This document shows positions 7,360 to 14,960 of a stretch of 39,508 bases of DNA, one piece after another. A program made the translations under genes and the position numbers. The stretch is from Dehalococcoidia bacterium (lineage in GTDB: Bacteria > Chloroflexota > Dehalococcoidia > Lucifugimonadales > UBA1127). The notes under the pieces were generated by a model. That model was not told where the DNA came from and did not search any database. It worked only from the letters and a program-made list of their open reading frames with translations. The stretch is taken from contig JAPYRQ010000012.1 of assembly GCA_029936935.1 (NCBI GenBank), positions 1-39,508 of the forward strand, in the 5' to 3' direction. Position 1 is the first letter of the stretch. The number at the start of each line of letters is the position of its first letter.

Positions 7360-8193
7360 CTACTTGACTAGCAGCGTGTCGTCCAGGTTGGCCCATTCGG
7401 CAAAGGAACCATCGTAGTTCCTGACACGGTCATAGCCCATCAGCCTCAGGGTCAGCAGTCCGTGCGCCGCACGGATACCACCCTGTCAGTACGTTATGAC
7501 CTCTCTATCGGGCGTCACTCCTGCAGCATCAAGCAATACCTTTAGCTCCGCCGCGGACTTCCATGTCCTGTTCGGCTCAGCGTTCATAAAGTTGGTCCAC
7601 TCCAGATGAACAGCCCCGGGAATATGTCCGCTTCGCTTGTTCCCTCTGGTGACCTCTCCTGCCCACTCGCCGTCAGAGCGCATGTCCAGATAAAGCACCT
7701 TGGAGTCCTCAACGTGGGATTTACCGTAGTCCAGGGGACACAAGAGGTCTTCGTTGACAGCGGGCGTGAACCCCGGCGCAGAAACCTTCGGGATATCTCG
7801 AGAGACGGGTCGCCCTTCATGGAACCACTTCTCCCATCCACCGTTCAGCACCTTGGTATTGGTGTGGCCGTAGTAGTTCAGCGCCCACCACATCCGGGAT
7901 GCGGGCACACCGCCGGCAGTGTCATACGTGACCACAGTGGTATCGGGGCCAACACCCAGATCGCCCATCAACTTAGCAAACTGATCAGGCGGCATCACAT
8001 GCAGAGTGTCATCAGCGTCCTTGAGGTACGGGTTTACGCGCAGCCCTACGGCATTCTTGATATGCGCCTTCTGATAGAGATCAAACGTCGCGCAGTCGAT
8101 GACTCGTACATTCGCGTCATCTAAATGGGCTTCAAGCCAATCGGCATCGGCAAGGAGTTCTGGTCGAGCGTATTGGGTGGATGACTGGGTCAT
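7360..8193 (-). CDS. sseA: Two-domain rhodanese (thiosulfate/3-mercaptopyruvate sulfurtransferase), predicted selenoprotein with UGA = Sec236
   Basis: The frame runs from ATG 8193 (CAGGAGG 7 nt upstream) to an in-frame TGA at 7488-7486 and continues without a stop to TAG 7362-7360: 277 residues, normal for SseA-type enzymes (about 280). Residues ~10-125 form the inactive N-terminal rhodanese domain (RVIDCATFDLY, DTAGGVPASRMWW, NGGWEKW). Residues ~145-277 form the catalytic one (YLDMRSDGEW, SGHIPGAVHLEW). The TGA is exactly at the active-site cysteine: EVITY-U-QGGIRAAHGL, against the family's YCxxGxRA. The continuation RLMGYDRVRNYDGSFAEW is textbook rhodanese C-terminus. A SECIS-like hairpin begins right after the TGA. 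The family transfers sulfane sulfur to cyanide or thiols through a Cys persulfide; here Sec would replace it. Automatic annotation would truncate the gene at 7486. Confidence 0.9.
7447..7485 (-). promoter_or_regulatory. Predicted bacterial SECIS element of the Sec-rhodanese
   Basis: On the minus strand, directly after the TGA: CAGGGT (7485-7480) pairs with ACCCTG (7452-7447). An internal loop GGTA/CTGCTG leads to a perfect 7-bp stem TCCGTGC/GCACGGA (7475-7469 with 7465-7459) capped by GGC (7468-7466). The first apical G is 17 nt after the TGA. This fits the known bacterial rule: a small apical loop with G in its first two positions, about 16-37 nt from the UGA, to be bound by SelB. Confidence 0.8.
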
Positions 8194-8222
8194 ACGTCAG
8201 CCTCCTGAGTGGAATGGGCACA

Positions 8223-8228
8223 AGTATA
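8223..8228 (-). promoter_or_regulatory. Probable -10 box of the Sec-rhodanese promoter
   Basis: TATACT on the minus strand lies about 30 nt upstream of the ATG, leaving room for a short leader with the CAGGAGG ribosome site. No good -35 hexamer is visible at 16-18 nt, so confidence is limited. Confidence 0.4.
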
Positions 8229-8305
8229 CTCCACGACTGAACGCTTTATGCGTTATGATGTGAAGTAGAAATCAACGAATTCTATCGGAAACTCCAGGAG
8301 GGCTG

Positions 8306-8965
8306 ATGCTCTACGATTTTCACACCCACACGTTCCTAAGCGATGGCGTCCTGTCTCCCGTTGAACTCATCCGAAGGGCTGTATCCAACGGCTACACGGC
8401 CATTGCAGTCACAGATCATGCCGGACTTGGCGATCAGGAACGCGTGTTGGACATCCTGGTCAAAGAGTGCGAGATGGCATCGGCAGAGATGGGGATCATG
8501 GCGTTTCCGGGCGTTGAACTCACCCATGTACCGCCCAAGCGCATTGCCGAGGCTGCCCGTAAAGCGAAATCGTTAGGTGCGAAAATCGTCCTGGTGCATG
8601 GCGAGACCATCAAAGAGCCGGTAGCAGAGGGGACAAACCGGGCGGCATTGGAGTCTCCGGACGTAGACATCCTGGTACATCCGGGGATGTTGACCGAAGA
8701 GGAAGCGGAAATGGCAAAGAAGGCGGGCATCTACCTTGAACTGACAGCCCGAGCAGGCCACAGCCTGACGAACGGACACGTCGCACGAACCGCCATAGCC
8801 GTGGGAGCTAACCTGGTTGTCGACTCCGACGGGCACAAGCCTGAGGATCTGCTCACGGAGCAGCTAGCTCAGCAAGTAGCAATTGGTGCAGGACTCAGCC
8901 ATGAGGCGCTGACGACAGTGCTCCATACCAACCCGCAGGCGATTATCGCAAACATGGCGGGCTAG
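8306..8965 (+). CDS. PHP-domain metal-dependent phosphoesterase
   Basis: A 219-residue PHP-family protein, close in length to stand-alone histidinol-phosphatase-type members. Metal ligands are visible: DFHTHTFLSDG (H-x-H) at the start, VTDH near residue 36, PGVELTH, VHGE, LVHPG and DSDGH near 175. ATG 8306 follows AGGAGGGCTG, a strong ribosome site. PHP proteins hydrolyse phosphoesters such as histidinol phosphate or nucleotides using a di- or trinuclear metal centre; the substrate cannot be told from sequence. It is divergent from the Sec-rhodanese gene and followed by a terminator hairpin. Confidence 0.88.
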   Translation: MLYDFHTHTFLSDGVLSPVELIRRAVSNGYTAIAVTDHAGLGDQERVLDILVKECEMASAEMGIMAFPGVELTHVPPKRIAEAARKAKSLGAKIVLVHGETIKEPVAEGTNRAALESPDVDILVHPGMLTEEEAEMAKKAGIYLELTARAGHSLTNGHVARTAIAVGANLVVDSDGHKPEDLLTEQLAQQVAIGAGLSHEALTTVLHTNPQAIIANMAG

Positions 8966-8982
8966 TACGGAGCACCTATGAA

Positions 8983-9006
8983 AACCGCCCCTGTGTAGGG
9001 GCGGTT
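8983..9006. terminator. Bidirectional intrinsic terminator
   Basis: A perfect 10-bp stem, AACCGCCCCT (8983-8992) with AGGGGCGGTT (8997-9006), and a 4-nt loop lie between the convergent PHP gene and the zinc-ribbon gene. On the minus strand the stem is followed by a T-rich stretch, and on the plus strand by CTTGTT. Confidence 0.88.
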
Positions 9007-9010
9007 CTTG

Positions 9011-9151
9011 TTAAGCCTTGCCGATTCTGAAAATCTTTGTTCCGCACGTTGGGCAAACACCCTGGTTGGCGGGTCTACCGTTCTTCAACGTGACCGCCTG
9101 CGGATCCTTCATTTCCTTCTTGACCCTGCACTTAAAGCAATAACCTTCCAT
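9011..9151 (-). CDS. Small zinc-ribbon protein, DUF5679 family
   Basis: A 46-residue protein. It starts at ATG 9151, preceded by GGAGG at 7-nt spacing, and ends at TAA 9011. Two CxxC knuckles (YCFKC and VCPTC) flank a conserved basic core with ATG-KNGRPANQG-type sequence, giving a zinc ribbon. I recognise it as the DUF5679 family, common in Chloroflexota and related phyla; the function is unknown to me, but nucleic-acid or ribosome association is plausible. It has its own promoter (TTGACA-17-TAATTA at 9186-9214, minus). Confidence 0.88.
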   Translation of the reverse strand: MEGYCFKCRVKKEMKDPQAVTLKNGRPANQGVCPTCGTKIFRIGKA

Positions 9152-9185
9152 TTGAACACCTCCGATTTAAATACGATTACATTCA

Positions 9186-9214
9186 TAATTAGCTACGGCG
9201 AGTAGCTTTGTCAA
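9186..9214 (-). promoter_or_regulatory. Sigma-70-type promoter of the DUF5679 gene
   Basis: Reading the minus strand, TTGACA (9214-9209) is followed by 17 nt and TAATTA (9191-9186). The predicted start of transcription is about 30 nt upstream of the ATG at 9151. Confidence 0.65.
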
Positions 9215-9321
9215 TAGGTAAATCGGCTTTCTGCCCAAAGCTGAACCTTTCAGTCCATCAGATTAGACGGAATATGAATTCCAAACGATATTCATTTAAC
9301 GATTACCATTTGTTTAACAGT

Positions 9322-9349
9322 TTGACTTTTTGCGTTATGTCTGTATACT
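9322..9349 (+). promoter_or_regulatory. Sigma-70-type promoter upstream of the Gly-rich membrane protein
   Basis: TTGACT (9322-9327), a 16-nt spacer and TATACT (9344-9349) lie in an AT-rich divergent region. The transcript would carry a leader of about 90 nt containing a small hairpin (CGACC/GGTCG, 9360-9373) before the gene at 9445. No known riboswitch was recognised. Confidence 0.7.
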
Positions 9350-9444
9350 AGCTTTCGTTCGACCTTGTGGTCGTTCAGCGGTTCTGAATTACGCCGCGGG
9401 GCAATCCCGTGAGCGCCTGAGTTTAAGTAGATATGGAGGTAACT

Positions 9445-9951
9445 ATGTACCAGCCTCGTCCAGAGCCCACGTTTTCTCGAGCACGTTCAGCCCCCTCAGC
9501 TTCATCCGTAATGGCACAGCATCTCTCAGACCAAATCCATGAGCCTTTGGATTTTAAAGATGCCATCCCGGAGCCGGTCATTCCCTCGTCGCCACCTCGA
9601 TACCGCCCGCAGCCTCAGCAACAACAGGCCCGTCGTACAGACATGGACTGGGCTGGCTGGGCCGCTCGTTCCCAGCAGGTACAAGAAAGACTTGCCGTTG
9701 GGTTTGAGCGTGTAGTCTGGGGTGGCGTTGGCGCCCTGGCTGGCGCAGCCGCAGGCGGAGTACCTGCCCTTATCGATAACATGAGGCCCGGTTACCCCTT
9801 CGTTTTCTCCCAGTCACTGGGCGCAACAATAGGAGCGATTGGTGGCATTCTGATCATGGGCTGGCTTCGGTCACGAGCAACCACTCCACGTCGCCGACCT
9901 GAGCAGCAAGAAAATTGGTCTCCCAGGAATCAAGACGCGTCCTGGGGTTAA
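9445..9951 (+). CDS. Pro/Gln-rich membrane protein with glycine-zipper-like helices, unknown
   Basis: ATG 9445 is chosen because GGAGGT (9435-9440) is 4 nt upstream. The 168-residue protein has a ~95-residue polar N-terminus rich in Pro, Ser, Arg and Gln (PPRYRPQPQQQQARR), probably disordered and cytoplasmic. Two small-residue-rich hydrophobic segments follow (VVWGGVGALAGAAAGGVPALI and a later LGATIGAIGGILIMGWL) with GxxxG spacing as in glycine zippers, then a basic Pro/Gln C-tail. I do not recognise a named family. A hairpin at 9963-9997 separates it from the convergent DUF3090 gene. Confidence 0.75.
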   Translation: MYQPRPEPTFSRARSAPSASSVMAQHLSDQIHEPLDFKDAIPEPVIPSSPPRYRPQPQQQQARRTDMDWAGWAARSQQVQERLAVGFERVVWGGVGALAGAAAGGVPALIDNMRPGYPFVFSQSLGATIGAIGGILIMGWLRSRATTPRRRPEQQENWSPRNQDASWG

Positions 9952-9962
9952 TCTGCTTAGAT

Positions 9963-9997
9963 AGTCGGTAGAAGCCGGTCATCGGTTGCTACCGACT
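9963..9997. terminator. Hairpin between convergent genes
   Basis: AGTCGGTAG (9963-9971) and CTACCGACT (9989-9997) form a perfect 9-bp stem around a 17-nt loop that can itself pair (CCG/CGG). The right arm overlaps the stop codon of the minus-strand gene. There is no clear U-run, so this is a probable rather than certain terminator. Confidence 0.5.
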
Positions 9998-10513
9998 TGG
10001 TAGATCGTCCAAAAGCTCTTTATGGTAACCGTTGGTCCTGACGCACTGATGCCCCTCCGGCCCCATCGCCACGCCACAAAGCGGACATCTAGGACGCCCA
10101 GCGGCACAGACGATCAACGCCTCTTCCGATAAAGACTTTAGCTGCTTCAGGTCCAGGAGCGTTCCCAACGTAGGCGTGCGAGGGTCGGTCTCTTCCTGGT
10201 CATTGGCCTGGAGCTGAAGGATCGACCCCCTGGACTCATCGTTGATCATGAGTTGACCAACCTGAAAATCAAATTCCATGTCGCCGGCGCGGTCTGGTGC
10301 AATACTCGGCACATCAGACGCACTCATATCAGCGGTTGAGAGCAACCGTTGGATTGTAGTAGCCAACTGAAAGAGTTGCTCCTTCTCCATCCACAGGCTA
10401 GCACTGCCAAATTCAGCCTCTATCAACAATCGGAATCGTCGATTCCCCGGTTCCCCCACGGCGTCTGCATTGACCTTGAAAGCCCGCCCTAACTGGTTTT
10501 TTGGGTCAGGCAC
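9989..10513 (-). CDS. DUF3090 family protein
   Basis: The 174-residue protein starts at GTG 10513, with GGAGGGG a few nt upstream; TTG 10525 is a less likely start. It matches DUF3090 as I know it: an early GEPGNRRFRLLIEAE strand, WMEKEQLFQLATTIQRLL helix, FQVGQLMINDE, a central LEALIVCAAGRPRCPLC segment and the C-terminal zinc-knuckle-like CPLCGVAMGPEGHQCVRTNGYH. The family occurs in Actinobacteria and Chloroflexota, often beside a histidine-phosphatase-like protein; its biochemical role is not established. That partner is not adjacent here. Confidence 0.85.
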   Translation of the reverse strand: MPDPKNQLGRAFKVNADAVGEPGNRRFRLLIEAEFGSASLWMEKEQLFQLATTIQRLLSTADMSASDVPSIAPDRAGDMEFDFQVGQLMINDESRGSILQLQANDQEETDPRTPTLGTLLDLKQLKSLSEEALIVCAAGRPRCPLCGVAMGPEGHQCVRTNGYHKELLDDLPSR

Positions 10514-10637
10514 ATACCCCTCCAACGTTGCCGATTGTCAGAGCATCATAGCATAAGGTCACGGTTGCATGGGACATGGTTTGATGCATATGATTCCACC
10601 TACAGGCGAACGAAATCACCGGGCGGGTAGGGCACTC

Positions 10638-11912
10638 ATGGCTGAAAACTCCATTCATCATCCCAAGCTACGGCCCCTCGACATCCGAAGGGTCGAACAG
10701 GGCGGACAACATCTCCTCTCCGTCAATGATCCTATGAGGTTGACCGACCAGGCTATGCTCATAAACCATCGGCAGGCATCGGTTTTGGCTCTCTGCGATG
10801 GCACACGGGACGCACTGACGCTGGTTGCTGACCTGGGATCGCGCTACGGCATCCACGTACTCCTCCCGGAGATGGAGCAACTACTTCAGGATTTGGACGA
10901 GAACCTGCTGTTGGAAGGCCCACGATTCCAAGAAGCATGTCAGCGTGCATTAGTGGCGTATCGACAGGCCCCGTATCGACGACCGTCCCTTGCGGGTGCT
11001 GTTTATCCAACCGAAGCAATCGACGTGCAACGAACCCTCGACGATTTTTGCGCCCAGTCACCTCCGGCGGACCTGCTAGGCCAACGGCAGGGGGAAGTCG
11101 TCGGCATCCTAACACCCCACATCGACTACGCTCGGGGCCACCAGGTGTACGCAGGAGTTTGGCAGCAGGTCATCCCCGACTTGAGCGACTACGACCTTAT
11201 CGTGGTGCTAGGCACGGATCACGCTGGCGGACCGGGGAAGCTGACCCTCACTCGACAGCACTACGCCACACCTTGGGGTACTCTCCCAACCGACCTGGAA
11301 GTCGTTGAGGCTCTCATCCGTGGCCAGGGAGCCGCCGTAGCCCTAGAAGAAGAGCTACACCACGTTAGAGAGCACTCCATAGAGCTGGCTTTGGTGTGGT
11401 TGCACTATGCACTCCATCGAGGAAACGGTTCGCCACTACCGGAAAACAAGCTGCCTCCGGTGGTGCCCATACTGTGTGGCCACATGGAGCCCTTCATCCA
11501 AAACCAGGGCTCTCCGGAATCACATCGTGAGTTCGCAACGCTGTTAGACACCCTGCGGTTCACAATGGAGCGGAGACGAACGCTGGTTGTAGCATCCGGC
11601 GATCTGGCTCATGTTGGACCTGCCTTTGGCGATGCGGCTCCGCTTGGAGCACAAGAACGCACCAGCTTGCAGGAAGACGACGCAGGCTCATTAGCGGCCA
11701 TTAGTCGCGGAGATGCACCAGCCTTCTTCCAGGGTCTCCAGGCAGAGGACGACCGGCGGCGTGTCTGTGGCTTGACTCCAATCTACCTGGCCATGCAGCT
11801 GCTCGGTGGCAACGTGTCAGGCACCGTGACCGATTACGCCCAATGCCCGGCAGATATCGACGGCGGTTCACTGGTATCCATCGCGGGAGCCGTTTGGCGC
11901 CGGAATCCTTAG
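10638..11912 (+). CDS. Memo-like protein (AmmeMemoRadiSam system protein B family) with N-terminal extension
   Basis: The 424-residue protein has an N-terminal ~120-residue region resembling a PqqD/winged-helix-like domain (LRPLDIRRVEQGGQHLL, VLALCDGTRDALTLVADL). It is followed by a Memo domain: LTPHIDYARGHQVYAGVW, VVLGTDHAG, VREHSIELALVWL, VASGDLAHVGPAFGD. These correspond to the metal-site His/Asp positions of Memo/ring-opening-dioxygenase-like enzymes. ATG 10638 is the best start by content, with only a weak ribosome site. In other genomes Memo genes pair with AMMECR1 and a radical-SAM gene; neither is present here. The function remains unknown, and metal-dependent redox or dioxygenase-like chemistry is inference. 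Confidence 0.82.
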   Translation: MAENSIHHPKLRPLDIRRVEQGGQHLLSVNDPMRLTDQAMLINHRQASVLALCDGTRDALTLVADLGSRYGIHVLLPEMEQLLQDLDENLLLEGPRFQEACQRALVAYRQAPYRRPSLAGAVYPTEAIDVQRTLDDFCAQSPPADLLGQRQGEVVGILTPHIDYARGHQVYAGVWQQVIPDLSDYDLIVVLGTDHAGGPGKLTLTRQHYATPWGTLPTDLEVVEALIRGQGAAVALEEELHHVREHSIELALVWLHYALHRGNGSPLPENKLPPVVPILCGHMEPFIQNQGSPESHREFATLLDTLRFTMERRRTLVVASGDLAHVGPAFGDAAPLGAQERTSLQEDDAGSLAAISRGDAPAFFQGLQAEDDRRRVCGLTPIYLAMQLLGGNVSGTVTDYAQCPADIDGGSLVSIAGAVWRRNP

Positions 11913-12093
11913 GCCTCCAGAGCGCACATTTTAAGGCCTCTAGCTGAACCGCAAAACTCCGTCCTGCCGCACCCCATGCCCTAATTTCATCGAATTCCCC
12001 CACGCCTAAGATGACTCCGCAACCACATCATATCAAGCCTACGATTATCGTAATAATATGGACTTTGTGAAGCTGTGCACATACGGATTTTTG

Positions 12094-12121
12094 TTGACAA
12101 CGTCTGCTCTTCGATGATACT
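12094..12121 (+). promoter_or_regulatory. Strong sigma-70-type promoter of korAB
   Basis: TTGACA (12094-12099), a 16-nt spacer and GATACT (12116-12121). The predicted transcript begins about 180 nt before the chosen korA start. Confidence 0.75.
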
Positions 12122-12127
12122 TTGGAG

Positions 12128-12307
12128 GGCGGAATTCGCCTTGGTGACAAGGCATACTTTTGTGCCCGGAGATATTCATACAAGGACAGTAACCACGATA
12201 GCAACGGCAAGCACAAGCGATTCGCTCCAAGCAAACAACACCATCGTGCTGCCATTACGAAAAACACCACCCCACAAATAAGACTAGAAGTTGAACGGGA
12301 GGTCCAA
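12128..12307 (+). other. Long 5' leader of korAB
   Basis: The Memo-korA gap is 395 bp. From 11913 to about 12090 I see nothing recognisable. The predicted leader begins with two short hairpins (GGCG/CGCC and CCTTG/CAAGG within 12128-12152), then an A/C-rich unstructured stretch. The korA frame stays open back to a TTG at 12122, but the encoded residues are not KorA-like. No known riboswitch was recognised. Confidence 0.45.
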
Positions 12308-14023
12308 TTGAAGCGGGAAGATTTCATCATCCGATTCGCGGGAGAGGGCGGCCAGGGAATGGTCACCTCCGCAGATGGGCTAGCACAGGCAGCTTCTATG
12401 GCTGGCTTTCACGTTCAAACATTCTCCACATTCCCTTCCCAGATCCTTGGCGGTCCTACCTGGACACAGACACGTATCTCCACCACCCCCGTGCGTAGCT
12501 CCGGTGACGCTATTGACGTCCTGGTCTGCTTCAACCGGGAGGCGTATGACAATCATAAGAGTGAAGTCCGGGACGATGGCGTCATCATCTACAACTCCGG
12601 CGATTTTGAACTTAATTCAGACGGCAAGAGCTTCGGACTCCCCTTCGAGGAGCTAGCCAAGTCCACCGGTAACGCCCGGGCAGAGAACATGGTCGTCATC
12701 GGGGCTTTCGCCCACCTGGTGAACATGCCTCAGGAGTACCTGGACGATTTCGTGACCAAGCGGTTCAGCCGAGGTCGCACCGGTGACGAAGAGATAATCC
12801 GCTCCAACATTGAAGCCATGAACCTTGGCCGTGCTGAAGCGGCTTCCAGCGGCTTTAGCCTGGCAGAGATGGCTGAACCAAAGAAGCCCGATTACGAACA
12901 GATACTGATTAAAGGCAATGAGGCTGTCTCCGCTGGCGCCCTTGCTGCTGGCATTAACTTCTACGTCGGCTACCCCATCTCCCCAGCCACGCCCATCCTT
13001 ATTGCAATGGAACGTTCCCTGGTGGGAGAAAACCAATTCGCCTACCAAGCAAGTTCCGAGATTGAAGCGATCAACGCCATCATCGGCGGAAGTTACACAG
13101 GGAAGAAGGCCATGACGGCCACTTCCGGACCAGGTCTCTCGCTCATGAGCGAGGCCATTGGCATGGCATGGATGACAGAGGTTCCTTTCGTAGTAGTGAA
13201 CGTCCAACGTGGCGGCCCTGCAACAGGACTGCCTACCAAGACAGAGCAGTCTGACTTCCAGTTGGCGCTCCACCCGGCCCATGGTGACTCGGTACTCCCC
13301 GTCATCGCTGCCGGAACGGTAGAAGAATGCTTCTACGCCACTGTAGCTGCCTTCAACTGGGCAGAGCGGTATCAAGGCCCGGTCATCTTGCTGACTGAGA
13401 TGATGCTGGCAGAGCGAGCGCAGAACATCCCTCGCCCGGATTTGGACAAACTCAAGGTAGAGAACAGAGATGTCTACAAAGGCCCAGAAGGGTACCTCCG
13501 CTACGAGGCGAAGGAGCTTTCTCCCATGCCTCTGCCGGGGACTCCTGGCTCCTACATCGCCAATGCCAGCGAGCATGACCCCTACGGTGACACCACTCAC
13601 CTTGCTGAGCGCCACATCCACATGATGGAACGTCGGTTCTCCAAGTTGAAGCTGTTGGAAGATGGCGAGTTTGAAAGCAAGAATACCGAGGCTTCAGTGG
13701 CAATCATGTCCTGGGGTGGCTCCAAGGGCCCTTCAGAAGAAGCATATGAACTCATCCTGGAGCACGGCAAGCAGATGGCTTGGTACTACACCATGTTCCT
13801 TCATCCCCTGCCAGCCAAACTCCTGGAAGAACTCCTACAAAAGGACCTTGTGATTGTTCCTGAGTTGAACTTCCAAGGTCAGTTCTCGGGTTACCTACGG
13901 TCTCTGGGCGTTAAAGCCGAATCCATCACACAGTACACCGGCCTTCCCTTCAACGTTGAAGACCTAGCGCAACGCATAGAAGAGCGCTTGGGAGCCGGAA
14001 CCAAAGGAATGGTGAACGTATGA
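12308..14023 (+). CDS. korA: 2-oxoacid:acceptor (ferredoxin) oxidoreductase, fused gamma-alpha subunit
   Basis: TTG 12308 is chosen because GGGAGGT (12297-12303) is 4 nt upstream and the family sequence (KREDFIIRFAGEGGQGM) begins there. The 571-residue product joins a gamma domain (residues ~5-185: GEGGQGMVTSADGLAQAA, FPSQILGGPTWTQTRIS, DVLVCFN) to an alpha domain (~205-560: GNEAVSAGALAAGINFYVGYPISPATPI, ATSGPGLSLMSEAIGMAWMTEVP, VNVQRGGPATGLPT). With KorB it decarboxylates a 2-oxoacid, typically 2-oxoglutarate, to an acyl-CoA and reduces ferredoxin. Substrate choice cannot be decided from sequence alone. The stop overlaps the korB start (ATGA). Confidence 0.93.
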   Translation: MKREDFIIRFAGEGGQGMVTSADGLAQAASMAGFHVQTFSTFPSQILGGPTWTQTRISTTPVRSSGDAIDVLVCFNREAYDNHKSEVRDDGVIIYNSGDFELNSDGKSFGLPFEELAKSTGNARAENMVVIGAFAHLVNMPQEYLDDFVTKRFSRGRTGDEEIIRSNIEAMNLGRAEAASSGFSLAEMAEPKKPDYEQILIKGNEAVSAGALAAGINFYVGYPISPATPILIAMERSLVGENQFAYQASSEIEAINAIIGGSYTGKKAMTATSGPGLSLMSEAIGMAWMTEVPFVVVNVQRGGPATGLPTKTEQSDFQLALHPAHGDSVLPVIAAGTVEECFYATVAAFNWAERYQGPVILLTEMMLAERAQNIPRPDLDKLKVENRDVYKGPEGYLRYEAKELSPMPLPGTPGSYIANASEHDPYGDTTHLAERHIHMMERRFSKLKLLEDGEFESKNTEASVAIMSWGGSKGPSEEAYELILEHGKQMAWYYTMFLHPLPAKLLEELLQKDLVIVPELNFQGQFSGYLRSLGVKAESITQYTGLPFNVEDLAQRIEERLGAGTKGMVNV

Positions 14024-14886
14024 GTAAGAAAAATCCAGAGTACGATTTCAAGTGGTGCCCCGGCTGTGGAGACTTCGGTGTCCGTAGGGCTATTGAGATG
14101 GCTATGCAGAAGTGGAACATCAAGACTGAGATGCCGCCAGAGCAGAGCGTGGTAGTTGCGGGAATCGGCTGTTCCGGTAACACCGTTCACCTTCTGGAAG
14201 GCCCGCAGCCTTACGGCTTCCACGGGATCCATGGTCGATCCCTGCCATTGGCAATGGGCGTAAAGATGGGCAACCCTGACCTGAACGTCGTCGTGGTTGC
14301 AGGCGATGGTGACTTCCTGAGTATTGGTGGCGAACACATCTCACCGCAAGCAGCCAGAAACCTCAACGTCTGCGTAGTTGTCATGGACAACGGCGTGTAC
14401 GGCCTCACCAAAGGCCAGAGTTCCCCAACCACTGAAACCGGCACGGTGACGTCATCTACACCTTTCGGCAAGATAGAGACTCCCGTACATCCGCTGAACC
14501 TGTTCATGACGCTTGGCGTGTCTTTTGTCGCCTCCAGCTTCTCCGCAAAGGTGAAGGAGATGGCAGACCTGATACTCCAGGCTATGGAGCACCCGGGGTT
14601 TGCTATAGTCCACGTAAACTCACCGTGCACCACGTACAACAACACGTACGACATCCTGAAGGGTGATGCCAAGAACAATATCGCTCCGGTGGTGTATGAC
14701 ATTCCTGAAGAGCACAACTCCGCTGATCGTGATGCAGCATTCGCCCTTGTTCAGGCGAAAGGCGTCCCTCTTGGTCTGGTTTACAAGGATCCTGAGGCTG
14801 TCTCCTTTGAGCAACGGGTGGCAGGTACGCTCGCAAACGCCAAAGGCCGGACTGCCGATGACGTGTTCAACTCCCTCGTCATCTAA
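14020..14886 (+). CDS. korB: 2-oxoacid:ferredoxin oxidoreductase beta subunit
   Basis: A 288-residue TPP-binding beta subunit, translationally coupled to korA by an ATGA overlap. Marks are WCPGCGDFGVRRAIEMA near the N-terminus, GIGCSGNTVHL, the GIHGRSLPLAMGVKMGNP strand-turn and the TPP/Mg motif GDGDFLSIGGEH with VVVMDNGVYGLTKGQ. Together the pair forms a complete small OGOR/KOR-type enzyme. The CPGC with later cysteines could bind an [Fe-S] cluster as in related enzymes. A 14-bp terminator follows immediately, so korAB is a two-gene operon. Confidence 0.94.
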   Translation: MSKKNPEYDFKWCPGCGDFGVRRAIEMAMQKWNIKTEMPPEQSVVVAGIGCSGNTVHLLEGPQPYGFHGIHGRSLPLAMGVKMGNPDLNVVVVAGDGDFLSIGGEHISPQAARNLNVCVVVMDNGVYGLTKGQSSPTTETGTVTSSTPFGKIETPVHPLNLFMTLGVSFVASSFSAKVKEMADLILQAMEHPGFAIVHVNSPCTTYNNTYDILKGDAKNNIAPVVYDIPEEHNSADRDAAFALVQAKGVPLGLVYKDPEAVSFEQRVAGTLANAKGRTADDVFNSLVI

Positions 14887-14907
14887 CGCAGCGAACTAAC
14901 GAACACA

Positions 14908-14939
14908 AAGAGAGCGCGACCGATTGGTCGCGCTCTCTT
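14908..14939. terminator. Bidirectional intrinsic terminator after korB
   Basis: A perfect 14-bp stem (14908-14921 with 14926-14939), GC core GCGCGACC, loop GATT. It lies between korB (plus) and the sigma-factor gene (minus). Confidence 0.92.
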
Positions 14940-14960
14940 CATTTCATCGATGTCCTGAAT

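Noticed and set aside
7486-7488. TGA as a nonsense mutation making the rhodanese a pseudogene
   Set aside because: Downstream codons are fully conserved in family pattern, the TGA is exactly at the active residue, a SECIS-like hairpin follows, and a second gene shows the same arrangement. Decay would not be so precise.
12653-13621. 322-residue open frame on the minus strand
   Set aside because: It lies wholly inside korA, has no recognisable domain, and is a shadow of GC-rich coding sequence.
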